From CAVRTJ01 sp964507185 (GTDB lineage: Bacteria; Acidobacteriota; UBA4820; DSQY01), in the NCBI GenBank assembly GCA_964507185.1, contig CAZDOY010000015.1, forward strand, positions 1 to 64,000: a stretch of DNA of 64,000 nt, given 5' to 3'. This document shows positions 41,920-51,247 of the stretch, piece by piece. The position numbers and the translations under genes were made by a program. Position 1 is the stretch's first letter, and each line of letters begins with the position of its first letter. A model generated the notes under the pieces. It was not told the origin of the DNA, did no database searches, and worked only from the letters and a program-made list of their open reading frames with translations.

Positions 41920-42044
41920 AGACGGTTTTCGGCAGGCGCCGCCCTCGTCCTCCATTCGGACGATCCGCAAGGCCGGACGGATGCGGAAAGCTTCTTGCTA
42001 GGATATTTCGGACTCCTCCGGTCGCGGGCGCCCGGAGCCTGCGG

Positions 42045-42073
42045 TTGAATTAAGTTCGAGCACGAATTATCCT
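42045..42073 (+). promoter_or_regulatory. Candidate sigma-70 promoter for the large sensor kinase
   Basis: TTGAAT (42045-42050), 17-base spacer, TATCCT (42068-42073), 30 bases before the kinase ATG. Confidence 0.45.
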
Positions 42074-42102
42074 TGGACGGTAGCTGACGTGCGAGGGAAG
42101 AT

Positions 42103-45100
42103 ATGGTGGCACCCCCCCCGGCGGGAGATGTACAACCCGACATATCTTCCAGAACTCCGAAAAATGCGGTATTGGGTGCTCTCTTGGTCCTCATCCTGGC
42201 GATGTGCTGCGCGGTCGTCTTCCTCTACTTGAGAAACGAACGCGAAGCGGCCGTTCTCGACTGCAACAAGCAACTTTCTGCGATCGCCGAGGAAAGGAAG
42301 GCGGCCATCGAACAGTGGCTGCGGGAACGGAAACACGATGCCGCCGTTCTGGCCTCCTATCCTACCGCCGTCTATGTGGTGCAGGGCGGCGGCGCGGGGC
42401 CGAAGCCCTTCCCGCTGGAACAAGGCCCCGTGAAACACCTCGAGGACCTTTACGCCAGCGTCCTGTCCGCCCAGGGGTACGCAGGTTTGTTCCTCCTGGA
42501 CGATCGCGGGGGCGAGGTCGTCACGACACCCGGGAGCGTTGCACTGCCCGACGCAGTGCGGTCACGGTCCGCCGAGTTCGCATCCGGCCGAGAGAACGCC
42601 GAGGACGTCTGCTTCCTTCGCGACGGGGAGGAGCGGGCCATGCTGGTCTTCTACGGGCGGGTGTCCGGCGGGAGTGCCGGAAACGCGGGGACGCTGGCAC
42701 TTCTTGTCGATCCCGGCCGCTGGCTCTACCCTTTTCTCCTGAGGCGATGGATGCCCTCGGACAGCCAGGAGAGCCTCCTGGTAGGAAGACGGGGACAATA
42801 TCTTATTTTCCTCAGCCCCCTTCGTTTTCTGAAAACTTCCCCGCTCACGACGGCTCTTTCAATCGGAGAGGACGGAATAGCCGCGCCCGGAAGGCTCGCG
42901 GTGCAGGGTGTGGAGACATTCGGCGCAGGTCTGGACTACCGCTCGAAGCCCGTTCTGGCCGTTTCCCGCACAATCAGAGGCGTGCCCTGGGGGTTGGTGG
43001 TTAAGATCGATCAGGCGGAGGCGATGCAGGGATTCGCCGTGAAAGTCCGGTGGGTAATCACCTCCCTCGTGGCCATCCTTCTCTGCCTGGCGGGCGTGGG
43101 ATTCGGGTTCTGGCGGAACCAGAAGCTCGGGTATGTGCGGGCTGCCTTTGCCAGGGACCTGAAGTACGGTCTCATAAGGGAGCATGCCCGCGACATCGTG
43201 GTCTTTCTGGGAAGCGGCGGACGCATCGTCGAGGCCAACGCGGAGGCGGAGCGCGCCTACGGCTACGCCAGGGAAGAACTCCTGTCCTTGAATGTCCGTG
43301 ACCTCCAGGCGGAGCCGGACGCCATTGGCAGTCCCTACGATCATGGGAATTCGGAAGATCCTTCGGGATGGACGGCGGAAACCCTCCACAAGCGGAAGGA
43401 CGGGACGACGTTTCCCGTCGAGGAAAGCGTCAGGGCCGTCCAGGCGGATGGAGGCGTCCTGATGCTGGCCATCGTCCGCGACGTCACCGAGCGAAAGAGG
43501 GCGATCGACCGTATCCATCGCATCAACCATCTGCTCCGGACCCTGTCCGAAGTCAGCCAGGTCATCGCCAGGGAGAGAGATCGCGATACGCTGCTTTTGC
43601 AGGTATGCCGGATCCTCGTTGATTACGGGGGATACAGGATGGCGTGGATCGGCTGGTGCGACGCGGAGACGGGCACGGTCAAACCCATGTCGTGGGCGGG
43701 AGCCGGTACCGAATACCTCGAGGACGTGGATATCCGTTGCGACGGATCCCGGCTGGGGATGGGTCCCACGGGAACGGCCATCCAGACTGGAGAGTGTTCC
43801 GTCTGCCAGGACACGGAGAGTGATCCCCGCTTCGCACCGTGGCGTGAAAGCGCCCTTCGGCATGGCTACAGGTCGTCCCTTTCGGTCCCCATTTCCTTCA
43901 ACGGAACGGGAGCCCTGAACGTCTACTCTCGCGAGAGGGAGGCGTTCGGCGAGGATGAAATCAAGCTCTTCCTGGAACTCGCGGGCGACATCGGGTATGC
44001 CCTCGAAGTGATGGAAGAAAGGGACGCCCACAGGAAGACAGAGGAGGCGCTCAGGCAATCCGAGGCCAAGTTCTCGAAGATCTTCAAGGCAAGCCCGGAC
44101 GCCGTCACCATCACGCGCCTCGAGGATGGCGCATACCTCGAAGTAAATGACGGCTTCGTGGCATTATCGGGCTATGAACCGGAGGAGGTCCTCGGCCGTT
44201 CCGCCCTCGACATCGGAATCTGGCCCTTTCCGGCGGACCGGCAGAGGCTCGTGAAGAAACTCGTGGAGAAGGGCGCCGCGACCAACCTGGAATGTTCGTT
44301 TCGTAAGAAAGACGGGGAGATAAGAACGGGTGCCATGTCGGCGCGCCTGATCAAGGTGGGCGGCGACAACTGCATCCTCATGATCTCGCGCGACATTACG
44401 GAAGAGAAGAGGGCCGACGAGCTGATTCGAGAGAGCGAAGAAAGATACCGGACGCTCTTCGAGCGGAATCTCGCGGGCGTGTATCGCTCCAGGGAAGACG
44501 GACTCCTTCTTGAGTGCAACGACGCCTTTGCGCACATTTTCGGCTATGCCTCACGCAGAGAGGCCCTGGGTCACTCTGCCGTTGATCTCCACAGAAGTCC
44601 CGAGAGCCGGGCGGCATTCCTCACCGCGCTCAGCGAGAAAGGCGTGTTGACCAACTATGAATTTCAGGGGCGCCGCAAGGACGGTAGCCTCATCTGGATG
44701 CTCACCAATGCGAGTCTTATCCGCGATGAGAATCCCGGCCAGTTCCTGATCGAAGGCACGATCATCGATATCACCGAGCGCAAGAAATCCGAGGAGGATC
44801 TCCTCCTGCTCTTCACGGCAATCGAGCAGGGGCACGAAGCCGTATACATAACCGACCTCGGAGGGCGGATACTCTATGTCAATCCTTCGCTGGAAGTCCT
44901 GACCGGCTATGATCGCGATGAACTCCTCGGCCAGACTCCGCGGATCTTCAAGAGCGGCGCGCACGAACCTGCCTTCTACGAAGACATGTGGCGAACCATC
45001 CTCGACGGCCGCGTCTGGTCGGACGTCATTACCAACAGGAAAAAGGACGGCTCCCTTTACGTGGCGCAGATGGTAATTTCGCCCGTGAGGGACTCGGAGA

Positions 45101-45852
45101 ACGAAATCGGGGCCTTTGTTTCAACCCAGCGCGACATCACCATACAGGTCGAAATGGAAAAGAGGCTGGAAAAGGCCAGGACGCTCGAAACCATAGGGAT
45201 GATAGCCGGGGGGATGGCGCACGAAGTCCGGAATCCGCTCTTCGCGCTCAGCACGGTATCCGGCGCCCTGAAGAAAAAACTCGCTGACAGGCCCGACGTG
45301 CAGGAGTTCGTCTGGCACATCCAGGACCAGGTCAGGCGGCTGGGAGACCTCATGAACGATCTCCTCACCCTCGGCCGTCCCATAGACGCCGTCGAATTCG
45401 CTCCATGCGCTGTCCCTGAAATTCTGGAGGAGTCCATCAGGCTGGTCAAAGCCGGTCCCGACTACGGTCGGGTCCGGTTCGACCTCGCCGTGTCCGACGC
45501 GAATCTGCAGGTCCGGGGGATTCGGGAAAGGCTTCTGCAGGTCTTCGTCAACCTGCTGCAGAATGCCGCGCACTTCTCCCCGCCCGATGAGGCGGTACAG
45601 GTCCTTGCGGAGAACGACGGAAAGCACATATGCATCACGGTCTCGGATCGGGGGCCGGGAATCCCTGGAGATCTGCTGCCCACGCTCTTTCAACCCTTCG
45701 CCAGCCGGCGGAAAGGCGGGACGGGACTGGGGCTCGCCATCGTTCGAAAGATCTTGTCAGCCCACGGGGCGACGGTAAAGGCCGGCAACCGGACGGATGG
45801 GGGCGCCACTTTCACTGTCTGCTTTGCGTGCAGCGTTCGTGACGATCAATAA
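42103..45852 (+). CDS. Membrane-bound hybrid-sensor histidine kinase with periplasmic domain, four PAS and one GAF domain
   Basis: 1249 residues. Membrane helices at about 25-43 and 314-337 enclose a periplasmic sensor of about 270 residues (Cache/double-PAS-like). Then come a PAS (about 357-460, GGRIVEANAEAERAYGY), a GAF (about 473-640), a PAS (about 653, YLEVNDGFVALSGY), a PAS (about 781, NLAGVYRSREDG) and a PAS (about 903, GRILYVNPSLEVLTGY). The HisKA phospho-acceptor is His1040 in MAHEVRNPLFAL, and the ATPase domain has QNAAHF, DRGPGIP and GGTGLGLAIV (N, G1, G2 boxes). No receiver domain is attached, and no response-regulator gene is adjacent. The next large kinase is a relative. The ATG at 42103 follows GAGGGAAG. 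Confidence 0.9.
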   Translation: MVAPPPAGDVQPDISSRTPKNAVLGALLVLILAMCCAVVFLYLRNEREAAVLDCNKQLSAIAEERKAAIEQWLRERKHDAAVLASYPTAVYVVQGGGAGPKPFPLEQGPVKHLEDLYASVLSAQGYAGLFLLDDRGGEVVTTPGSVALPDAVRSRSAEFASGRENAEDVCFLRDGEERAMLVFYGRVSGGSAGNAGTLALLVDPGRWLYPFLLRRWMPSDSQESLLVGRRGQYLIFLSPLRFLKTSPLTTALSIGEDGIAAPGRLAVQGVETFGAGLDYRSKPVLAVSRTIRGVPWGLVVKIDQAEAMQGFAVKVRWVITSLVAILLCLAGVGFGFWRNQKLGYVRAAFARDLKYGLIREHARDIVVFLGSGGRIVEANAEAERAYGYAREELLSLNVRDLQAEPDAIGSPYDHGNSEDPSGWTAETLHKRKDGTTFPVEESVRAVQADGGVLMLAIVRDVTERKRAIDRIHRINHLLRTLSEVSQVIARERDRDTLLLQVCRILVDYGGYRMAWIGWCDAETGTVKPMSWAGAGTEYLEDVDIRCDGSRLGMGPTGTAIQTGECSVCQDTESDPRFAPWRESALRHGYRSSLSVPISFNGTGALNVYSREREAFGEDEIKLFLELAGDIGYALEVMEERDAHRKTEEALRQSEAKFSKIFKASPDAVTITRLEDGAYLEVNDGFVALSGYEPEEVLGRSALDIGIWPFPADRQRLVKKLVEKGAATNLECSFRKKDGEIRTGAMSARLIKVGGDNCILMISRDITEEKRADELIRESEERYRTLFERNLAGVYRSREDGLLLECNDAFAHIFGYASRREALGHSAVDLHRSPESRAAFLTALSEKGVLTNYEFQGRRKDGSLIWMLTNASLIRDENPGQFLIEGTIIDITERKKSEEDLLLLFTAIEQGHEAVYITDLGGRILYVNPSLEVLTGYDRDELLGQTPRIFKSGAHEPAFYEDMWRTILDGRVWSDVITNRKKDGSLYVAQMVISPVRDSENEIGAFVSTQRDITIQVEMEKRLEKARTLETIGMIAGGMAHEVRNPLFALSTVSGALKKKLADRPDVQEFVWHIQDQVRRLGDLMNDLLTLGRPIDAVEFAPCAVPEILEESIRLVKAGPDYGRVRFDLAVSDANLQVRGIRERLLQVFVNLLQNAAHFSPPDEAVQVLAENDGKHICITVSDRGPGIPGDLLPTLFQPFASRRKGGTGLGLAIVRKILSAHGATVKAGNRTDGGATFTVCFACSVRDDQ

Positions 45853-46348
45853 TTCTTGTCACCGGCTGGCTGCTAGGTCTTATCTTTTCGACGCGGCACC
45901 TCCGGGGCACGATGGCCGGCCCGACAGAATGGGCATTTGACGATCATTCAGCTGGAGTGTGATAAGGCACGATCTGTCCCGTAGCGAAGTGAGGAAATCA
46001 CCTTTGTCTGCGACCTGCAGGTTTGAAAGATGAGAATCTTAGGGGCTATACTGGGGTGGCCAAGAGAGCGAAAAAGACGGACGCTATATTCGCGATGATC
46101 TCCCGCGAAGGCGCGGGCGGGTTTTATGAGCTTGTTCTCCCGGACGGCCGGGGACGCGCTGATCTTGAGAGGTAGCGAAGGGGATTCTGTCCACCCGGGG
46201 GCATCTGGAATGTGCGGATAGAGCCCGGTGGCTGACAGAAGTGCTACGCCTTCAAAATCTCATAGGTGCCGATGACGGCGCCGGAATGCGGTGGGGAAAC
46301 CGCGGGAGGACGACCGGGAAGGTGGGTGCAGAAACGAGAGGCTCGACG
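45853..46348. other. Spacer of about 500 bases between the two multi-PAS kinases
   Basis: Nothing coding is supported up to the second kinase. It contains AT-richer segments (AGATGAGAATCTTAGGGGCTAT near 46028; GCTATATTCGC near 46083) that may include a promoter. The start of the kinase could extend to a GTG at 46241, so part of this stretch may be coding. Confidence 0.35.
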
Positions 46349-48997
46349 TTGAGCAATTTCCTGCGTTCGCCACGGCGCGATGCGCTTCTGGGCGCATGCG
46401 GCGTGATGGCCTTGACGATCGGCGCCTGGTATGCGCTCCGAGCGGCGCATCTGCAGGGTTCTCTCACGAATGCCATCGCCCATGCCTCCGGCGTCGTGGC
46501 GGCCCTGCTCCTGGCCGCGGTGGCCTATCTCCTCATCAACAGGAATGCCAGACTTCAGGCGGGAATCGAAGACCGTACCCAAGTGGCGGAGAAGCTCAAC
46601 GCTGCCCTTGCCGACGAACTCCAGGCCAGGCTCAGTTCGGAGGAGAGACTCGCCAGACTCAACGGGTGCCTGCTCGAACTCGGCAAAGATACCGGCGCCA
46701 ATATGGTCCGGTTGGCGGGTCTGCTGGGAGACCTTATCGGGGCGGATGCGGTCCTTTACAACATTGCAAGGGAAGGCCGGCTCCGCACCTGTGTTCAATG
46801 GAATGCACCGGAATTGCTGGGCGCGGAGGGTCCGGGGGAAGGCCGCATCTGCTATGACATGATAAAGGCGGACCCCGGGGAGGCGCTCGTGATCCGGGAT
46901 CTGGCCGCCTCGCCCTACTGCAAGACCGACCCCGTCGTCTCGGCCCTGGGGCTCGGGACATACGTGGGCTACCCGGTTCGGCTGGAACAGCGCGCCGAGG
47001 GCTCTCTCTGCGCGCTCTTCAGGCGGGATTACTCGCCCTCCGACCAGGATCGCGAACTGATAGGCCTGGTCGCTTCGGCCGTGGGATTGGAAGAGGAGCG
47101 TCGAAGAGCCGAACGCATGCTCCTTGATTCAGAACGCAGATTCCGCGTCATGTTTGAAAACGCCAGCGACGGTATCTTCCTCATGAAAGGTCTTACCTTC
47201 GTCGATTGCAACCGGAGAAACTGCGAGATCTTCGGGCGAAGCCGGGAAGAGTTGATCGGTAAATCGCCCGTGGACCTCTCCCCGTCTCGGCAGGCCGACG
47301 GCCGGTCGTCAAAGGAGTCGGCGGAAGAGAAGGTCGACGCAACACTCAGTGGCAATCCGCAGTTTTTCGCCTGGAGGCACCTCAGGAAGGACGGCAGTCC
47401 CTTTGACACGGAAATCAGCCTCAGCCGGCTGGAGATCGGTGGCGAAGTCGTTCTGCAGGCCGTCGTTCGGGATGTCACCGAGCGCAAGCAAACGGAGGAG
47501 GCCCTGCGTCTCAGCGAAGAACGCTATCGAGACCTGGTCGAGAACAGCGCGGCCTTCATCATGACCCATGACCTGTCCGGGCGCCTGCTCTCCATAAACA
47601 AGTCCGCCGTCGAGTTTCTCGGCTACAGGGAGGAGGACAGGACGAAGCTGATCGGAGCGGACCTCGGACGTTTCCTCTTCGAGGAGACGGCAGGTCTCTT
47701 CGATGCGTACCTGGAAGAAATTCGCAAGGCCGGTCACAGCAGCGGCTTGGTCAAGCTCCAGACCATGGACGGCGAGGTGCGCACGCTGGCCTACAACAAC
47801 ACGCTGCGGCCGGAAGGCCGGGAGGGGCCCGAGGTCAGGGGCCTGGCCTACGACGTGACGGCCCAGCACCGGGCGGAGAAGGCGCTGAAAGAGTCCGAGC
47901 AGCGCTACCGTCTTCTCTACGAGAGAAACCTGGCGGGTGTCTATCGGTGCGCGCCCGACGGTCGGCTGATCGAGTGCAACGAGTCCTTCGCCAGGATATT
48001 CGGCTACGAATCTCCCGCGGCAGCGCTCGAGGACAGGCAACATAAGTTCACGGCCGATCCGGAGGATCACGTGCGATTCCTGGAACTTCTCAAGGAACGA
48101 GGTGTCGTGACCAATTTCGAGACCATGGCACGCCGGAAGGACGGGGGGCTCGTCTGGGTGCTCGAGAACGCCACGCTCGTCCGCGACGGGGACCAGGGGA
48201 CCGCCATAGAAGGCACGCTGTTCGACGTGACGGAACGAAAGAGGCTCGAAACGGAGCAGATTCGTGCGAGGAACCTCGAAACCATCGGCAAATTGGCCGA
48301 AGGCGTGGCCCACGAAGTCAGGAATCCGCTTTTTGCCATCCAGCTCAACGTGGCGGCCCTGACCAGGAGGCTGGATATGACACCGGAGGTCAAGCCGCAC
48401 GTGGATCACGTCCTGGCGCACGTCAAGAGGCTGGACACTCTCATGTACAGCCTGCTGGAACTCGGACAGGCCGTTGAGGCGGAGGAGTTCATGCAGGTCG
48501 ATCTCGGTGCCAGTCTGCGCGAGGCCCAAAACGTCGTAGACGGCGTCTTTCGCGACAAGAACCTCCGCCTCAGTCTGGACGCGCCTTCCGAACAGATCAT
48601 GGTGTGGGGCGTCCCGCGGAAGATGACGCAGGCGTTCGTCCATATCCTCACAAACGCGCAGGAAGCTGCGCCTCCCGACAGCGAGGTGCGGATCGCGTAC
48701 AGGATGGTGGACGGGCTGTGCGAGGTCGATATCATCGACCGGGGCAAGGGGATCGCCGATGCCATGTTGAGCAGGCTCTTCGAACCGTTCACCACGACTT
48801 ACAAAGGGCATTCGGGTCTCGGTCTCGCCCTTGCCCGGCACTACATCGAATCCCACGACGGCGCCATCTTCGCCTCGAACGCCAAACCCGGCCCGGGCGC
48901 CACGATCACCGTGCGGCTTCCCGTCCTGGACATCGCGCCCGCCGGCCGGCAGGGCGCAGATGGATCGCCCTCTGCAGGACCGTGCCGACTCCACTGA
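46349..48997 (+). CDS. Membrane histidine kinase with GAF and three PAS domains
   Basis: 882 residues from the chosen TTG. Two membrane helices (ACGVMALTIGAWYALRAA and ASGVVAALLLAAVAYLLI) with a short loop suggest that it does not sense a bulky periplasmic ligand. Then come a GAF (about 100-247), a PAS (about 260, VDCNRRNCEIFG), a PAS (about 390, SINKSAVEFLGY), a PAS (about 517, NLAGVYRCAPDG), HisKA with His655 in GVAHEVRNPLFAI, and an ATPase with TNAQEAAPP, DRGKGIAD and GHSGLGLAL. The start is uncertain: TTG 46349 has GAGG seven bases upstream, while ATG 46286 and GTG 46241 have no site. The NLAGVYR PAS and the HisKA are clearly related to the preceding kinase, indicating an old duplication with domain loss. 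No response regulator is adjacent. Confidence 0.88.
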   Translation: MSNFLRSPRRDALLGACGVMALTIGAWYALRAAHLQGSLTNAIAHASGVVAALLLAAVAYLLINRNARLQAGIEDRTQVAEKLNAALADELQARLSSEERLARLNGCLLELGKDTGANMVRLAGLLGDLIGADAVLYNIAREGRLRTCVQWNAPELLGAEGPGEGRICYDMIKADPGEALVIRDLAASPYCKTDPVVSALGLGTYVGYPVRLEQRAEGSLCALFRRDYSPSDQDRELIGLVASAVGLEEERRRAERMLLDSERRFRVMFENASDGIFLMKGLTFVDCNRRNCEIFGRSREELIGKSPVDLSPSRQADGRSSKESAEEKVDATLSGNPQFFAWRHLRKDGSPFDTEISLSRLEIGGEVVLQAVVRDVTERKQTEEALRLSEERYRDLVENSAAFIMTHDLSGRLLSINKSAVEFLGYREEDRTKLIGADLGRFLFEETAGLFDAYLEEIRKAGHSSGLVKLQTMDGEVRTLAYNNTLRPEGREGPEVRGLAYDVTAQHRAEKALKESEQRYRLLYERNLAGVYRCAPDGRLIECNESFARIFGYESPAAALEDRQHKFTADPEDHVRFLELLKERGVVTNFETMARRKDGGLVWVLENATLVRDGDQGTAIEGTLFDVTERKRLETEQIRARNLETIGKLAEGVAHEVRNPLFAIQLNVAALTRRLDMTPEVKPHVDHVLAHVKRLDTLMYSLLELGQAVEAEEFMQVDLGASLREAQNVVDGVFRDKNLRLSLDAPSEQIMVWGVPRKMTQAFVHILTNAQEAAPPDSEVRIAYRMVDGLCEVDIIDRGKGIADAMLSRLFEPFTTTYKGHSGLGLALARHYIESHDGAIFASNAKPGPGATITVRLPVLDIAPAGRQGADGSPSAGPCRLH

Positions 48998-49110
48998 ACA
49001 TCTTCCCCCTTCTGGCCATGTCCATGCCAAGCAGACTCACCGGGGACCGGCACCGTGTCCTGACCGCCCCACCAGGGCGCAGAGCGGCGGCCCGATAATG
49101 AGAGAAGGAA

Positions 49111-49746
49111 TCAATCGAAGAGTGCGGCCACGTCCCCGGGACTTTCCGCGGATTTCCAGACCCTGACGGGGCCTGCTCCGTCGAGCTTCCCGTACCCGTA
49201 GCCGGCGAAACAGAAGGGCATTCCCGCGGCGAAAGCCGTCTGCCCATCCGTGTGTGTGTCTCCCACGTACGCGGCGTGTTCCGGCTCGACGCGCAGGCGC
49301 CGGCATATTTCCAGGAGCATGGCCGGATCCGGCTTGGGCGGAAATCCCTCCTCGGATCCGACGACGGCGGAGAAAATGGGATCCCACTTGAAGGCACTGA
49401 CGATCTTTCTGGCGAAGAAGGCCTTCTTCATCGTGCACACGGCAAGAGGGAAGCGGATGGAAAGACGGGCCAGCATGCCTTCCACGCCCCGGAATGGACG
49501 CGTCGAATTGAGGAAGTGGGTTGCGTACCACTGCCTGAAGAGCGCGGCCGCCCTGTCGGCTTCCGTTGTATCTCCTTCCACGAAGGGCAGGAAGCAGTCC
49601 TCCAGGCGCATCCCGATGGTCCTGAGGAGCAGGTCAGGCGGGGGAACCTCGCGGCCAAGGCCTTCGAAGGCGGAGGAAAATGCCGCAAGTATGTCGGTCC
49701 TGCTGTCGATGAGCGTTCCATCAAGATCGAAGATCACGGCTTTCAT
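49111..49746 (-). CDS. HAD-superfamily hydrolase, phosphoglycolate-phosphatase-like
   Basis: 211 residues. HAD motif I is VIFDLDGTLIDS (nucleophile Asp and acid Asp), motif II Thr is in LAVCTMKKAFFARK, and motif III/IV are in KPDPAMLLE and YVGDTHTDGQTA. The cap domain between motif I and II is the small helical type of the Gph/PGP group. Substrate could be phosphoglycolate or another small phosphate ester. The ATG at 49746 is preferred because motif I begins three residues later; a longer form has no ribosome site. It is the last gene on this strand after the ntrC-type gene, 133 bases away. Confidence 0.9.
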   Translation of the reverse strand: MKAVIFDLDGTLIDSRTDILAAFSSAFEGLGREVPPPDLLLRTIGMRLEDCFLPFVEGDTTEADRAAALFRQWYATHFLNSTRPFRGVEGMLARLSIRFPLAVCTMKKAFFARKIVSAFKWDPIFSAVVGSEEGFPPKPDPAMLLEICRRLRVEPEHAAYVGDTHTDGQTAFAAGMPFCFAGYGYGKLDGAGPVRVWKSAESPGDVAALFD

Positions 49747-49879
49747 TGGGACCAATCGCTCGGTGAAATGAGAATATAGTGGCATGGGACCCGGAAAGGT
49801 CCGGACGACCGGTCGGGCGACGATCGCACAGCGTCGAGATTCGGCGGAATAGTTCGGCGACCGCTCCTTCTGTCGTCCG

Positions 49880-51247
49880 CTAGTCGAGGTCGAATTTCTT
49901 CAGCCTGTAGCGCAGGGTGTCGCGCGTCAGGCCCAGCAGTTTGGCAGCCCGCGTCTGATTCCCTCCCGTGCGCTTGAGCGCCTGCTCGATGAGGCTCTTC
50001 TCCACGTCCTCGAGGATCACGCCTCCGGGCGGCAGGGTAAAGGCCTGTTCCACGGGCCTGTAAGGTTCCTGGACAAGGATCTCCGTGGGAAGGTCGGGGT
50101 GGTCGATCATCTCCTTGTTTTCGAGGATCATAACGCGCTCTATGAGGTTCTTGAGCTCCCGGATGTTGCCCGGCCACGGGTATTCCATGAGCGCCTGCAT
50201 AGCCGTGTGGGTGACCCCCCTGGTGTTCTTCTTGAACTCTCTGTTGAAGTGGTCGATGAAGTGCTTGACCAGCAGGGGAATGTCCTCGGGCCTCTCCCGG
50301 AGCGGCGGCAGGTTAATGGGAATCACCTTGAGACGGTAATAAAGGTCCTTACGGAAGCGGCCTTCGGCCACTGCCTGTTCGAGGTTTGCGTTGGTAGCGG
50401 CGACCATGCGTATGTCTACGTTGATGTCCGTGGTGCCGCCCACGCGCTTGAAAGACTTGTCCTCCAGAAACCTCAGGAGCTTGGACTGAAGACCGGGTCC
50501 GACTTCTCCCACCTCGTCGAGGAAGACGGTGCCGCCGTCGGCGAGTTCGAACAGCCCCTTCTTGCTGGTCTTGGCGTCCGCAAACGCGCCCTTCTCGTAG
50601 CCGAAGAGCTCGCTTTCGAGCAGTTGCTCGGGCAGGGCCGAACAGGTGATGTTCATGAAGGGCTTCTTCGCACGGTCGCTCGCGTAGTGGATCGTGTTGG
50701 CGAGGAGATCCTTGCCGGTGCCGCTCTCGCCCTGGAGCAGGATCGTTGTGGCGGACGATGCGGCGATTTTCTTGACGAGCTCGAAGACCTCCACGATTCG
50801 GGGGTTTCGTCCTACAAGGTTGCTCATCCCGAAACGCTCTTCCTGCGCGCGCCTATACCGGCTGAGTTCGCGCTTGAGGGACGTGTTCTCCAGAGCTTTC
50901 TGAAGGGTGACCAGTAGCTCTTCTATTTCAAAGGGCTTGTTCAGGTAGTCGAAGGCGCCGAGCTTCATGGCCTCAATAGCGCTCTCGACGGTCGAGTAGG
51001 CCGTCATCATGATGACGGGAATGTCTTTTGACGCATGGGGGAGATTCTTGAGGACGTGGAGGCCGTCCATGTCCGGAAGGCGGTAGTCCAGGAGTACGAG
51101 GTCTATCTCCTTCTCCTCCAAGGTCTTCAGGGCGTCACCGCCCCGATCGACCTCGACCACGACGTAGCCTTCCTTGGAGAGACGGTTGGCCAGTGACCAC
51201 CGGATCAGCTTCTCGTCCTCGACCAGCAAGATGCTTTCTTGTGCCAT
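49880..51247 (-). CDS. Sigma-54-dependent response regulator (NtrC family) with altered GAFTGA loop
   Basis: 455 residues. Receiver domain with phospho-Asp54 in LVLLDYRLPD and a Lys in DYLNKPFE. AAA+ domain (about 140-380): Walker A GESGTGKD, Walker B GGTVFLDE, sensor AATNANLEQ. The loop that touches sigma-54 reads GAFADA (220-225) rather than GAFTGA, so the Thr that contacts sigma-54 is Ala. A Fis-type helix-turn-helix ends the protein (NQTRAAKLLGLTRDTLRYRL). The ATG at 51247 follows AGGAG and overlaps the kinase stop by one base (TGATG), so the two are coupled. It should activate sigma-54 promoters, possibly of its own operon, if the loop variant functions. Confidence 0.92.
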   Translation of the reverse strand: MAQESILLVEDEKLIRWSLANRLSKEGYVVVEVDRGGDALKTLEEKEIDLVLLDYRLPDMDGLHVLKNLPHASKDIPVIMMTAYSTVESAIEAMKLGAFDYLNKPFEIEELLVTLQKALENTSLKRELSRYRRAQEERFGMSNLVGRNPRIVEVFELVKKIAASSATTILLQGESGTGKDLLANTIHYASDRAKKPFMNITCSALPEQLLESELFGYEKGAFADAKTSKKGLFELADGGTVFLDEVGEVGPGLQSKLLRFLEDKSFKRVGGTTDINVDIRMVAATNANLEQAVAEGRFRKDLYYRLKVIPINLPPLRERPEDIPLLVKHFIDHFNREFKKNTRGVTHTAMQALMEYPWPGNIRELKNLIERVMILENKEMIDHPDLPTEILVQEPYRPVEQAFTLPPGGVILEDVEKSLIEQALKRTGGNQTRAAKLLGLTRDTLRYRLKKFDLD

